From VAXT01 sp963728535 (GTDB lineage: Bacteria; Actinomycetota; Thermoleophilia; Gaiellales; Gaiellaceae), in assembly GCA_963728535.1 (NCBI GenBank), contig CAVSKK010000002.1:34154-98153 (forward strand): a stretch of 64,000 bases of DNA, read 5' to 3'. The notes beneath the pieces are model-generated. The model saw only the letters and a list, made by a program, of their open reading frames with translations, made no database searches and was not told the DNA's origin. Numbering within the stretch: position 1 is the stretch's first letter; the number at the start of each line of letters is the position of its first letter. The position numbers and the translations under genes were made by a program. Below are positions 14,934 through 24,508 of this stretch, piece by piece.

Positions 14934-17819
14934 ATGGCTGCCAACCGCAAAAACCTCCGTCTCTTCCTTGCCGCGCTGGCCGCAGCTTCGTTCGCCGTCG
15001 CCGCGCCCGCTGCCCACGGCGCTCTGACGTCCCCGGTTCTGCTCGGCCCCGCCGCGGGTGTCTCGGTTCAGACCCTCCCGGCGTTCTCCTGGAGCCCCGT
15101 TCCCGGCGCCGAGAGCTACGAGTTCCAGGTCGCAGCCGATCAGGGCTTCAACTCCCCAGTCCTCGGCCGTGGCGAAGGAAGCTTCGCGACGCGCAACACC
15201 CGCGCGACGCTGAAGAAGACGCTTCCGAACGGCAGATACTGGTGGCGAGTCCGGGCGACGAACAAGGACGGTGCCGCGTCGCCGTGGGCGGGCCCGCGCT
15301 CGCTCGTCAAGTCGTGGCGGTTGGTGCCGGCAACGCAGGCGCCCGTCTCAGGCTTTCCGTTCACCTTCCCGGTCAATCCGATCTCCGTTGGCTGGACGCC
15401 GGTCCCTTATGCCGCCAGCTACATGTTCTCGCTCGCGAGCGACCCCGCCCTCGCGAACATCGTCCAGAACAGCGGACAGCCGGTTGAGACCTGGGGGACG
15501 AACTACGTGCCGAGCTTCACGCTGCTGCCGTCGGGGACGTACTACTGGAACGTCGTCCCGGTCGACTCGGAGGGCAACCTCGGCGCAGCGTCGCCGGTCT
15601 CGTCCTTCAGCTACTCGTGGCCGTCGGTGACGTCGCCGGCCGTGACAGATCTGGTCGCCGCGACCGAGTTCTTCGACCCGCAGTTCTCGTGGACAGCCGT
15701 CCAGGGCGCGACGAAGTACGAGGTCGAGGTCAACTCGTCGAGCGACTTCGCTCCCGGCTCGAAGGTCTGTTGCACTCAGCTCACGACCTCCACGTCGCTT
15801 GCTCCAACCGTCGTGTTCCGCGACAACACGTACTACTGGCGCGTCCGCGCGGTCGACGCGGCGGGTAACGCCGGTGTCTGGAACCTTGGGTCGAACTTCG
15901 TCAAGACGTTCGACAAGGTGCCGCCGGTGACTCCCACGAGCATCAAGAACCTCCGGATGCGCGACAACCTCGCCGACCCGGGCACCGACCTCGACCTCGT
16001 CACCCCGGGCCATCAGACCAACGTCCCGGCCCTCAGGTGGGACACTGTCCCCGGGGCCTCGAGCTACACCGTCGACGTCGGTCCATTCGACGGGACTAGC
16101 TGCAACTACGGCGGGAACACGGCCTGGCGCGTGACGACCTCTGTTCCCTCTTGGACCCCGCTCGGCTCGGGCTGGAACGGCGTACAGCCATACCCCGTGG
16201 CTGGGATGCAGGTCTCCACTGACTCCACCGTCCTCCTGCTCAATCAGCAGTACTGCGCTCGTGTGCGGGCCAGGGGGGAGCGCGACGCGGCGCTCCAGGA
16301 GGTCTATGGCGATTTCACGACACTCAACTCCGGCGGAAGCGGATTTGCCTTCCAATGGACCGGATATCCCGCCGGCGGCGCCTGCAGTCCGTCTTGCAAC
16401 GTCGGCTACCCGGGCTTGGACGACTACGTCCTGCCTGCCCGCGGAGCGCTCACTCGACTTACGCCGCTCATCACCTGGAAGCCGCTGTCTGGGCGCCAGA
16501 GCTACTTCGTGCTCGTCTCGAAGGACGCAAACTTCAGCAACGTCGTCGATTACGGCTTCACGCAGGTCCCAGCCTATTCGCCGCGCAACATCAGCAAGGC
16601 CACGACGTACTCCGACGAGACGACGCTCTTCTATTGGGCGGTCCTTCCGGCCACCAACTTCAACGGCAGTAGCGCCGCAAGCGATCCGCTCGCGGCAGCC
16701 GCGTCGAACTTCCAGAAGCAGTCGATCCCGCCTGCGGCGATCTCGCCGGCGAATGGCGCGCTGCTCACGGTCCAGCCTGTCTTCCGCTGGACACAGGCCG
16801 AGGGTGCGCGCCGCTACCGCTTCCAGGTTGCGCAGGAACCGACGTTCGCGGCCCCGCTCGAGGACGTTACGACCGCAGCGACCTCGTACACCCCCTTCAC
16901 GACCCATCCTGCCGATACGACCCTCTACTGGCGTGTCCGTGCGGACGACGAGAACCTAATCGGGCTCAACTGGTCGCCGGTACGCACATTCCAGCGCCGG
17001 CTGCCGACGCCGACGCCGTCTGCCGGTAACCAGACGAGTGGCGACTTCACGCCCTCCTGGAAATGGTCGAACGTGACGGGCGCATCCGGCTACACGTTCG
17101 CGATGGACGGGCCGGACGGCGAGCACCAGGAGTGGGCCAACATGCGGACGCCCGCCACCGCATTCGTCTACCTCTTCGGCCCGGGGATCTGGCGCTGGCG
17201 AGTCCGCGCCGAGTTCCCGAAGACCTCCGGCTTCGTCACAGGCCCCTGGTCGTCTTATGTGCCCTTCACGCGCACGCTCGGTGAGCCGAGCGGGGCGACG
17301 ACGAGCGTCTCCGGCAATCACGTGCTCCTCTCCTGGAACTGGAAGCTCGGAGCCGATGACTTCGACGTCCAGATCTCACAGCGGCCCGACTTCGCGACGA
17401 CGATCGAGGACGTGACCACGGACAACACGAGCTACGCGCCGCTGCTCCAACACTTCTACTACGTCAACGGCGGCTCGTTCTACTGGCGCGTGGCCGCTCG
17501 CGACAAGAACTTCAACGTCGGCGACTGGTCGCAGCCGCAGCGGATCAACATCTCTCAGCGACTCCGCGTGGCCGTCAGTAGGACCCCTCCTCGCCGCCGT
17601 TGGAGTCGCGTCCTCGTCACCGTTTCGGACCCAATGGGGAAGGCAGTTACGCGCGCCTCCGTGCGAGTCACCGGGGCCGGGATGCGGCCGAAGTCGGGTC
17701 GCACGAATGGGCGCGGCAAGGTCACCCTCCGTGTCCGCCCCAAGAAGCGCGGAAAGCTTCTGTTCCGCGCGACGAAGCAGGGATTTGCTGCGGGCTCCCT
17801 GTCGATGCGCATCCGGTAG
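14934..17819 (+). CDS. Large exported protein with repeated fibronectin-III-like domains
   Basis: 961 aa. The signal peptide ends near PAAHGA. At least seven copies of a beta-sandwich unit follow the pattern P-x-F-x-W-x-x-V-x-GA-x-x-Y-x-x-x-V ... YYWRVRA-D, for example YWWRVRATNKDGAASPW and YYWRVRAVDAAGNAGVW. The C-terminal 80 residues are a basic carboxypeptidase-regulatory/Big-like domain (RVTGAGMRPKSGRTNGRGKV). No enzymatic motif is visible. It is probably a cell-surface or secreted adhesion/scaffold protein. Confidence 0.75.
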   Translation: MAANRKNLRLFLAALAAASFAVAAPAAHGALTSPVLLGPAAGVSVQTLPAFSWSPVPGAESYEFQVAADQGFNSPVLGRGEGSFATRNTRATLKKTLPNGRYWWRVRATNKDGAASPWAGPRSLVKSWRLVPATQAPVSGFPFTFPVNPISVGWTPVPYAASYMFSLASDPALANIVQNSGQPVETWGTNYVPSFTLLPSGTYYWNVVPVDSEGNLGAASPVSSFSYSWPSVTSPAVTDLVAATEFFDPQFSWTAVQGATKYEVEVNSSSDFAPGSKVCCTQLTTSTSLAPTVVFRDNTYYWRVRAVDAAGNAGVWNLGSNFVKTFDKVPPVTPTSIKNLRMRDNLADPGTDLDLVTPGHQTNVPALRWDTVPGASSYTVDVGPFDGTSCNYGGNTAWRVTTSVPSWTPLGSGWNGVQPYPVAGMQVSTDSTVLLLNQQYCARVRARGERDAALQEVYGDFTTLNSGGSGFAFQWTGYPAGGACSPSCNVGYPGLDDYVLPARGALTRLTPLITWKPLSGRQSYFVLVSKDANFSNVVDYGFTQVPAYSPRNISKATTYSDETTLFYWAVLPATNFNGSSAASDPLAAAASNFQKQSIPPAAISPANGALLTVQPVFRWTQAEGARRYRFQVAQEPTFAAPLEDVTTAATSYTPFTTHPADTTLYWRVRADDENLIGLNWSPVRTFQRRLPTPTPSAGNQTSGDFTPSWKWSNVTGASGYTFAMDGPDGEHQEWANMRTPATAFVYLFGPGIWRWRVRAEFPKTSGFVTGPWSSYVPFTRTLGEPSGATTSVSGNHVLLSWNWKLGADDFDVQISQRPDFATTIEDVTTDNTSYAPLLQHFYYVNGGSFYWRVAARDKNFNVGDWSQPQRINISQRLRVAVSRTPPRRRWSRVLVTVSDPMGKAVTRASVRVTGAGMRPKSGRTNGRGKVTLRVRPKKRGKLLFRATKQGFAAGSLSMRIR

Positions 17820-17823
17820 AGCC

Positions 17824-17829
17824 TAAGAT
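17824..17829 (+). promoter_or_regulatory. -10-like TAAGAT, leaderless promoter of the nitrilase gene
   Basis: TAAGAT is followed by 6 nt and the GTG at 17836; there is no Shine-Dalgarno sequence. Confidence 0.4.
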
Positions 17830-17835
17830 CAGGGC

Positions 17836-18753
17836 GTGGATGCGCCCGTGAAGGTTGCCTGCGTGCAGGCCGAGCCGGTCATTTTCGACCGCGAGGCGAC
17901 GGTCGACAAGCTCGTCGCACTGACCGCTGAGGCGGCCGGTCAAGGAGCCTCGCTCCTCGTCTTCCCGGAGGCCTTCATCCCCGTGTATCCCTCGTCGACG
18001 TGGGCGAAGGCGTTCGCGGGCTGGGGCGACGACCGGGCAAAGGACACGTTCGCTCGACTCGCCGTGGAAGCGGTCGCCGTGCCGGGCGAAGCGGAAAGGC
18101 GCATCGGCGAAGCCGCGCAGGAGCACGGCGTTTGGATCGTGACGGGCGTGACCGAGACCGACCCGGAGCGTCCCGGGACGCTCTACAACACGCTCCTGTA
18201 CCACGGGCCTGACGGCGCCCTCGCGCTGCGCCACCGCAAGCTCGTGCCGACGAACCACGAGCGGCTGATCTGGGGCCCGGGCGACGGCGGCGGCCTGCGC
18301 GCGCTCCCGACGGAGCTCGGCCGCATCGGCGGGCTCATCTGCTGGGAGAACTACATGCCGCTCGCCCGCTTTGCGCTGTACGAGTCCGGGATCGAGATCT
18401 ACATCGCCTCGACGGCCGACGACTCACAGGCCTGGCAGTCGACGCTCATCCATATCGCCCGTGAGTCGCGCGCATTCGTCGTCGCGCCCTCGCACTTCCA
18501 GCGCGTCTCGTCCTATCCGGACGACTTTCCGCTGCGCGACGAGCTCGAGGGGCTCGACGTCATCGGCCGCGGGGGAAGCGCGATCCTCGCTCCGGACGGC
18601 TCCTACCTCGCCGGCCCGCTCTACGACGAGGAGGGCGTGCTCTACGCCGAGCTCGACCCGGCCGTGCTGCTGGCCGAGCGGCAGCGGTTCGACCCGGCCG
18701 GGCATTACCACCGGCCGGACGTGCTGCGGCTGAAGGTCAAAAGCCCCGGCTAG
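17836..18753 (+). CDS. Nitrilase-family carbon-nitrogen hydrolase
   Basis: 305 aa. The Glu-Lys-Cys triad is visible as FPEAFIPVYP (E), HRKLVPTNHE (K) and GLICWENYMPLARF (C). FIPVYP and CWENYMPL are characteristic of the nitrile-hydrolysing branch (plant/bacterial nitrilases) rather than amidases. It converts nitriles to acids and ammonia; the substrate is unknown. GTG 17836 fits the leaderless promoter; an in-frame GTG at 17848 is an alternative. Confidence 0.88.
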   Translation: MDAPVKVACVQAEPVIFDREATVDKLVALTAEAAGQGASLLVFPEAFIPVYPSSTWAKAFAGWGDDRAKDTFARLAVEAVAVPGEAERRIGEAAQEHGVWIVTGVTETDPERPGTLYNTLLYHGPDGALALRHRKLVPTNHERLIWGPGDGGGLRALPTELGRIGGLICWENYMPLARFALYESGIEIYIASTADDSQAWQSTLIHIARESRAFVVAPSHFQRVSSYPDDFPLRDELEGLDVIGRGGSAILAPDGSYLAGPLYDEEGVLYAELDPAVLLAERQRFDPAGHYHRPDVLRLKVKSPG

Positions 18754-18833
18754 CGCAGTTTCGACACGGACGCGTCACAGACGCGTGACTCTCTGCTCGC
18801 TATGTTGCCCAAGTAGACAACAAGGAGGCAGGG

Positions 18834-20180
18834 ATGAAGAAGACATGGCGATGGCCTCTTGCAGGCTTCGTCCTGGGGGGCCTGGTGGGGGCGACGTTCC
18901 TCACCGTGAACGTGGTGGGGGCGAGCAGCCCCGAGCCCGAAGGCGTCACGATCAGCTCGTTCGGACAGATCCTGCACACGCCGCCTTTGCTCGCGGAGGC
19001 GGGTCAGCCGGTCGAGCTCAGCTACGACGTCGTCTGCGGCGAGACGAAGGACGAGCCCGGCGGGACGTGCTCGCCGAAGGGCTCTGTGTTCGTCCGCGCG
19101 TCCGGGGCGGGCGGCTTCGTCGAGCACCCGCTGGAGCGGGAGCCCGACGGGCTTCTGTCCGCCGAGGTCTCGGCCGGGGACGGAGGATTCGACTACTACG
19201 CCGAGCTCGACAACGGCAGCGGCGAGACTGCGACGCTGCCCGAGGCGGCCGCCGTTGCCCCGCAGCACGTTTGGCCGCTCCAGAGCTGGACGACCGTCGA
19301 CCTGGGCTTGGAGCGCTTCGGAGAGACGAGATCGCCCTCATCGGTCGTTGCGGAGCTCACCTGGGGCAAGGGGAGCCAGGCGGTCGGGCTCGACAGCGGC
19401 CAGGAGCAGTCGAGGATCGGGCCGTCGGCATTCGACGTCGCTCCAGACGGCTCAATCGTCGTGCTCGACCAGGTGAACCACCGGCTGTCGAGGTTGCGCC
19501 CAGGCGCCGGGACGACGCAGCTGCCCATCACCTTCGCCGGCGGAGAAGGCGATCTTGCCGTTGGCGGTGATGGAACGATCTACGTCCTCGACGCCGGGGC
19601 GTCTCAGCCCGTCGTCCGCTCGTTCACACCGACCGGCGATCTGATCGCGGGCACTCCGTTGGCGGAGACGATTGCGGACATGGTCCGAGTCGGGCCGGAC
19701 GGCCCCCTCGTGCATGCGTACCCGTCGGAGATGTGGCTACCGACGGGCCAGGGCCGTCCACCGCTCACCGCCGAGGAGCAGCTTGCGGGTGCACAGGTTG
19801 CTCGCAGCGTCGGCGGCGGGCTGGCGGTCGTCGTCAGCGCGTCTCCGGTCGAAACGAGGTTGGCTCTCGTACGCGGAGGAGATGTGGTCCGCGCCTGGCT
19901 CCTGCGGGGCACCACGACCCTGGGCGAGGTGCAGCTGGCCGAGCCTTACGGTGACGGCCTCCTCGTCGTCGTCAGGCTCTGGGACGAGGATCATGCGCAG
20001 TTCCGCGTCGTGCGGCTCACGCCCGACGGACTGGCCGCCACGTTTTCCGTCGAGCGGGCCGAGTGGGCCGAGACCGCGTCGGTCAGCCGCTTCCGCCTGC
20101 ACGACAGCACGCTCTATCAATTGCGATCCAGCTCCTCCGGGGTTGAGATCGCCACGTTCGAGATCGGAGGGGCAAGATGA
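18834..20180 (+). CDS. Exported protein with propeller-like repeats
   Basis: 448 aa. Strong AAGGAGG site 5 nt before the ATG. The N-terminal signal/anchor WPLAGFVLGGLVGATFLTV is followed by an Ig-like region (VELSYDVVCGETKDEPGGT). Repeats then read FDVAPDGSIVVLDQVNHRLSR and LAVGGDGTIYVLDAG, typical of NHL-type propellers. The stop overlaps the following NlpC/P60-like gene (ATGA), suggesting both products work at the cell surface. Confidence 0.65.
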   Translation: MKKTWRWPLAGFVLGGLVGATFLTVNVVGASSPEPEGVTISSFGQILHTPPLLAEAGQPVELSYDVVCGETKDEPGGTCSPKGSVFVRASGAGGFVEHPLEREPDGLLSAEVSAGDGGFDYYAELDNGSGETATLPEAAAVAPQHVWPLQSWTTVDLGLERFGETRSPSSVVAELTWGKGSQAVGLDSGQEQSRIGPSAFDVAPDGSIVVLDQVNHRLSRLRPGAGTTQLPITFAGGEGDLAVGGDGTIYVLDAGASQPVVRSFTPTGDLIAGTPLAETIADMVRVGPDGPLVHAYPSEMWLPTGQGRPPLTAEEQLAGAQVARSVGGGLAVVVSASPVETRLALVRGGDVVRAWLLRGTTTLGEVQLAEPYGDGLLVVVRLWDEDHAQFRVVRLTPDGLAATFSVERAEWAETASVSRFRLHDSTLYQLRSSSSGVEIATFEIGGAR

Positions 20181-20812
20181 GATTGCGACCGAAGCTCCTG
20201 ACCTTCATCCCCGGGCTCGTTGCGGGGTTGACGCTTGTCCTGCTGGCCTTCGGGGCGCCGGCGTCCGCGTACCACACGAACTTCCGGGCGCGCTGCAACG
20301 ACTCCTGGTCCAACATCACCCCGCTCTCGCGCATGGACGCTCGCTACTACGCCGCGATCGTCGCATCCGAGGGCTACCAGTGGGGAGGCGGCTGCTGGAA
20401 CAACAACAACGCCGACGATTCACCGGGCGATCCACCGGGCGATCCGAACACCCGCGGCGAAGGGCCCGACTGTTCCGGCTTCACGTTCAAGGCCTGGCAC
20501 GAGCGCGCCGAGACCTACGATCCCTGGTTCCGCTACCACTCGTGGCTTCAAAACGTCCACGGCCCGTACACGGCGGCCGGCTTCAAGTCCGGCGCCGGCA
20601 CGGCGAACATCACGGTCCCCAAGGCGAACACGGTCTACATGGACGCCTTCGCCTCGACGTACCACATCGGGATGATCTATTACGCCCACACGGCCCAAAA
20701 CCAGGACCTGATCATCGAGGCGAAGTGCGAAGCATGCGGAACCGGCGTCTGGACCCGGACGTACCGCGGTAACCCTGACTTCAGCGGTGTCAGGAGGCTC
20801 TACTGGCTTTGA
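20177..20812 (+). CDS. Exported NlpC/P60-like cysteine peptidase (probable cell-wall amidase)
   Basis: 211 aa. The signal peptide ends near PASAYH. GPDCSGFTFKAW carries the DCSG nucleophile motif and TYHIGMIYYAH a candidate catalytic histidine, in the order seen in NlpC/P60 hydrolases of peptidoglycan stem peptides. A short PGDPPGDPN linker precedes the Cys motif. The third catalytic residue is not clear, so enzymatic activity is inferred. Translationally coupled to the gene before it. Confidence 0.6.
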   Translation: MRLRPKLLTFIPGLVAGLTLVLLAFGAPASAYHTNFRARCNDSWSNITPLSRMDARYYAAIVASEGYQWGGGCWNNNNADDSPGDPPGDPNTRGEGPDCSGFTFKAWHERAETYDPWFRYHSWLQNVHGPYTAAGFKSGAGTANITVPKANTVYMDAFASTYHIGMIYYAHTAQNQDLIIEAKCEACGTGVWTRTYRGNPDFSGVRRLYWL

Positions 20813-20835
20813 GGACGGAGCGAGGCGACTCGCTT

Positions 20836-20841
20836 TACACT
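20836..20841 (+). promoter_or_regulatory. -10-like TACACT, leaderless promoter
   Basis: TACACT is followed by 7 nt and the ATG at 20849. Confidence 0.45.
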
Positions 20842-20848
20842 TCACTGG

Positions 20849-21097
20849 ATGGTCGAGCTTCTGTTCATGATGCTCATCCTGAAGCTGCCAATCCTCTACT
20901 TGGCCGGAGTCTGCTATTGGGCGATCAAGGCGGAGCCCGAGCCCAGGCCGCTCGAGGGCGCCCGGGTGAGGGCTCCCCTCGTTCCCGGCCCGAGCACACC
21001 TCCCCGGCGCCGGGCGCCCCGCCCCGGCTCGCACGGCCGGCCGGTCCGCCGCGAGGCGCGCAGGACTCGGCTCGCCGGCGCGAGGCCCGCGCGATGA
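20849..21097 (+). CDS. Small single-pass membrane protein with Arg/Pro-rich tail
   Basis: 82 aa. One N-terminal membrane helix (LLFMMLILKLPILYLAGVCY) is followed by an about 50-residue arginine- and proline-rich, presumably cytosolic tail. The gene has its own TAnnnT promoter element and overlaps the next small membrane gene by 4 nt (ATGA), which supports it being real. Family unknown. Confidence 0.5.
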   Translation: MVELLFMMLILKLPILYLAGVCYWAIKAEPEPRPLEGARVRAPLVPGPSTPPRRRAPRPGSHGRPVRREARRTRLAGARPAR

Positions 21098-21363
21098 GCA
21101 CCACTCCCCTCGAGCACGAGCGCGGGCGCCCGGCCGAGATCGCGGCCGGCTACCTCGCGGCGATTTCGCTGACGGCGAGCGCGATCGCGCTGGTCTACCG
21201 GCCGGTCAGGCTCGCACCCTTCGCGATCCTCGTCGCCCTGGTCGCCGCCGCCCTCGCCAGCGACCGCAATTCGAAGCTCGCCGGGGCAGCCGTCGCAGCC
21301 GGAACCCTGGCGTGGCTCGTTGGCATGGCCATAGCTGTGCTTTTGAGTCGCCCCATCTACTGA
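21094..21363 (+). CDS. Small membrane protein, unknown
   Basis: 89 aa with three predicted membrane segments (IAAGYLAAISLTASAIALV; FAILVALVAAALA; GTLAWLVGMAIAVLL). The ATG overlaps the preceding stop. It lies 41 nt upstream of odhA; nothing links the two functionally. Confidence 0.55.
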   Translation: MSTTPLEHERGRPAEIAAGYLAAISLTASAIALVYRPVRLAPFAILVALVAAALASDRNSKLAGAAVAAGTLAWLVGMAIAVLLSRPIY

Positions 21364-21404
21364 GCGCCCTCCTCGGAGGGGCTACTAGTGCTAGAACGAA
21401 TCTG

Positions 21405-24296
21405 ATGAGTGTGCGCGACGTAGACGGTCTCAACGTTGGTTACGCCCAGGGCCTGCTAGAGCAGTACCTCGAGAACCCCGAGGCGGTGCCCGAAGAGTGG
21501 CGCGCGCTTTTCGAGAGCGGCGACGCCGGGCTGGCCGAGTCGCTGCCCGGCCTCGCCCGACTGTTGGCGACCCTGCGCGAGGGGAACGGCGCCCCAGCAT
21601 CCGTGGAGCCTCCACCCGTCGCCGAGGTTCCGGAGCCGGCTCCGCCGGAGGCGCCTGTTGCCGAAACCGCGCCCGCAGCCGAACCGGCCCCGCCGATCGC
21701 GGACGAGACGCTCCTCGGCGCCGTTGCTGCTGCGACCGCCCTCATCAAGGCCTACCGGACGCATGGGCATCTGGCCGCACGGCTCGACCCCCTCGGGTCC
21801 GAGCCCGTCGGCGACCCTGCCCTCGAGCCGGAGTGGCTCGTCCCCAAGCTGACACCCGAGCTCCAAGCGCAGATTCCGGCCGACGTGCTCCGCGTCTGGA
21901 TCGAGGGCGAGACCCTCGCGGACGTCCTGCCCAGGCTGAAGGAAACCTACTGCGGGACGATCGCCTATGAGATCGAGCACATCTCCGACCACCAGGAGCG
22001 CGTCTGGCTCCGGCAGGCGATCGAGACTGGCCGTTACCGGGAGCCACTCTCGACGGAAGAGCGACAGCGGCTGCTCGAGCAGCTGACCAAGGTCGAGGTC
22101 TTCGAGCACTACCTGCTGCGCGCGTTCCTCGGACAGAAGCAGTTCTCGATCGAGGGCCTCGACGTCCTCGTGCCGATGCTCGACGAGGCCGTCGAGCTTG
22201 CGGCGGAGGCGGGCGCACACGAGATCGTCATCGGCATGGCGCACCGAGGCCGCTTGAACGTCCTCGCCCACATCATCGACCGTCCGTACGAGGAGATCCT
22301 GCGTGAGTTCGAGGGCGAGCGGACGATCGAGGCCGTCGCCGCAACGGCGGAGGGGGCAAGCGGCGACGTCAAGTACCACCTCGGGGCAGTCGGGCGGCGT
22401 GGCACCCACGCCGGGCAAGCCACGGTCATGCTCGCGGCCAACCCCAGCCATCTGGAGGCGGTCGATCCGGTCGTCGAAGGCATCACGAGAGCGGAGCAGA
22501 CCGACCGCTCCTCGCGCGACGGCGAACACGACCCGTCGGTGGCGCAGCCCATCCTCATCCACGGCGACGCCTCGTTCCCGGGACAGGGCGTCGTCGCCGA
22601 GACCCTGAACCTCCAGCGCCTGATCGGCTATACGACGGGCGGAACCCTGCACGTGATCGCGAACAACCAGGTCGGGTTCACCACCGACCCCGCCGACGGG
22701 CGCTCGACGCGGTATTCGAGCGACCTCGCGAAGGGCTTCGACAACCCGATCATCCACGTCAACGCCGACGATCCCGAAGCGGCGATCTCGGCGATCCGTC
22801 TCGCGAATGCTTTCCGGCAGCGCTTCGGAAGCGATGTCGTCGTCGACCTCGTGGGCTACCGGCGACACGGTCACAACGAGGGTGACGAGCCGGCGTTCAC
22901 CCAGCCGCTGCTCGCCGAGCAGATCGCCGGCCAGCCGAGCGTGCGCACGCTCTACGCGCAGCAGCTCGCCGAGTCGGGCGAGGTCTCGGCCGAGGACGCC
23001 GAGCGGCTGGTTGAAGAGATGCAGGGTCGGATGCGAGCCGCGCACGAGACTCTCAAGACCTCCCTCTCGTCGCCCCCGCAGGCTGGGCACGGGGAGAGCA
23101 CGCCGGTCTCCGCCGAGGCAACCGTCGAGACTGGGGTGCCGGCCGAGCGGCTTCGCGAGCTCTCCGCAGAGCTCGTCCATGTCCCCGACGGCTTCACCGT
23201 CAATCCGAAGCTCGTGCGGATGCTGGAGCGACGAACCGAGGCGCTCGACACCGGCGCCATCGACTGGGGCCACGCCGAGTCGCTCGCGTTCGCGAGCCTG
23301 CTCGCCGAGGGCATCCCGATTCGACTCACCGGCCAGGACACCGAGCGGGGAACGTTCTCTCATCGCCACCTCGTCCTCCACGACGCACACACCGGCGCCC
23401 AGCACGCTCCGATCAAGCATCTGTCAGGGGCGGCCGCATCGTTCGAGGCGTACAACTCGCCGCTCTCGGAATACGCCGCGCTCGGCTTCGAGTACGGCTA
23501 CTCGGTGACTGCCCCCGAGGCCCTCGTCCTGTGGGAGGGGCAATTCGGCGACTTCGTGAACGGCGCGCAGATCGTCGTCGACCAGTTCCTCGTCTCGGGG
23601 CTCGCCAAGTGGCGTCAGACGTCCCGGTTGACGCTACTGCTTCCGCACGGGTACGAGGGCAACGGGCCCGAGCACTCGAGCGCCAGGCTCGAGCGCTTTC
23701 TCCAGCTGGCCGCACAGGAGAACATCCGAATCGTCAACGCGACCACATCGGCGCAGTTCTTCCACCTGTTGCGCCGGCAGGCGCTCGATCCAAACGCTCG
23801 GCCGCTCGTCGTGATGACGCCGAAGGGCCTGCTGCGGCTCAAGGCAGCCGCGTCGACCCTCGCCGAGCTCGCGGATGGCCGCTTCGAACCGGTCCTCGAC
23901 GACCCGAACGCAGACCGCGATCAGGTGACGAGGCTCGTTCTGGCGACCGGCAAGCTCTACTACGACATCGTCGGCCACGAGCTTCGGGCGCAGGCGCCGT
24001 CGGTCGCGGTCGCTCGCATCGAGCAGCTCTACCCGTTCCCGACCAAGGAGGCTGCAAGCCTCGTCGCCTCCTACCCGAGGCTCGCCGAAGTCGTCTGGGC
24101 GCAGGAGGAGCCGCAGAACATGGGCGCCTGGCGCGCGATCCGGCATCGGCTCGAGGAAGCCGTTGCCGGCCGGCCGCTGGGCTATGTGGGACGACGGTGG
24201 CGAGCGAGCCCGAGCGAGGGCTATCCGACCTCGCACGCGCGCGTCCAGGACCAGATCGTGCGCGACGTCCTACAGCCCGCGCAGGCCCCGTCCTAA
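21405..24296 (+). CDS. odhA: 2-oxoglutarate dehydrogenase E1 component
   Basis: 963 aa. The N-terminus NVGYAQGLLEQYLENPEAVP is the SucA-type start, followed by a Pro/Ala linker. The thiamine-diphosphate domains show EIVIGMAHRGRLNVL, GDASFPGQGVVAETLNLQ, NNQVGFTTDP and GHNEGDEPAFTQP. The C-terminal domain includes LPHGYEGNGPEHSSARLERF. Unlike mycobacterial Kgd/OdhA, no fused E2 catalytic domain precedes it. It decarboxylates 2-oxoglutarate in the TCA cycle; E2 and E3 are not in the window. ATG 21405 is preferred because the upstream in-frame sequence is low-complexity and overlaps the previous gene. Confidence 0.95.
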   Translation: MSVRDVDGLNVGYAQGLLEQYLENPEAVPEEWRALFESGDAGLAESLPGLARLLATLREGNGAPASVEPPPVAEVPEPAPPEAPVAETAPAAEPAPPIADETLLGAVAAATALIKAYRTHGHLAARLDPLGSEPVGDPALEPEWLVPKLTPELQAQIPADVLRVWIEGETLADVLPRLKETYCGTIAYEIEHISDHQERVWLRQAIETGRYREPLSTEERQRLLEQLTKVEVFEHYLLRAFLGQKQFSIEGLDVLVPMLDEAVELAAEAGAHEIVIGMAHRGRLNVLAHIIDRPYEEILREFEGERTIEAVAATAEGASGDVKYHLGAVGRRGTHAGQATVMLAANPSHLEAVDPVVEGITRAEQTDRSSRDGEHDPSVAQPILIHGDASFPGQGVVAETLNLQRLIGYTTGGTLHVIANNQVGFTTDPADGRSTRYSSDLAKGFDNPIIHVNADDPEAAISAIRLANAFRQRFGSDVVVDLVGYRRHGHNEGDEPAFTQPLLAEQIAGQPSVRTLYAQQLAESGEVSAEDAERLVEEMQGRMRAAHETLKTSLSSPPQAGHGESTPVSAEATVETGVPAERLRELSAELVHVPDGFTVNPKLVRMLERRTEALDTGAIDWGHAESLAFASLLAEGIPIRLTGQDTERGTFSHRHLVLHDAHTGAQHAPIKHLSGAAASFEAYNSPLSEYAALGFEYGYSVTAPEALVLWEGQFGDFVNGAQIVVDQFLVSGLAKWRQTSRLTLLLPHGYEGNGPEHSSARLERFLQLAAQENIRIVNATTSAQFFHLLRRQALDPNARPLVVMTPKGLLRLKAAASTLAELADGRFEPVLDDPNADRDQVTRLVLATGKLYYDIVGHELRAQAPSVAVARIEQLYPFPTKEAASLVASYPRLAEVVWAQEEPQNMGAWRAIRHRLEEAVAGRPLGYVGRRWRASPSEGYPTSHARVQDQIVRDVLQPAQAPS

Positions 24297-24496
24297 GGGC
24301 GGCGGCGGCGGCGCTGCCGCTCGACGGCGGCCTTGGCGAGCCTGGGGCCATGCTTTCGCGCCTGCGCGATGATCTGCCTGCGCTGCTGCTTGGGGATGCG
24401 GCGCCAGATGTCGAAAGCCGTCAGGGCGAGCCCGACAGGCCCCATTTTGCGTGTCACCAATCGGCTGAGGCGCGGCACGGCCCGCATCCTAGCCAC
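24293..24496 (-). CDS. Small very basic protein, unknown
   Basis: 67 aa, strongly arginine-rich, ending RQRRRRRP. The centre KMGPVGLALTAFDIWRRIP is a short amphipathic or hydrophobic helix. It overlaps the odhA stop by 4 nt tail-to-tail. It may bind nucleic acid or membrane; no family is recognised. Confidence 0.45.
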   Translation of the reverse strand: MARMRAVPRLSRLVTRKMGPVGLALTAFDIWRRIPKQQRRQIIAQARKHGPRLAKAAVERQRRRRRP

Positions 24497-24508
24497 GTTC
24501 TGGACGTC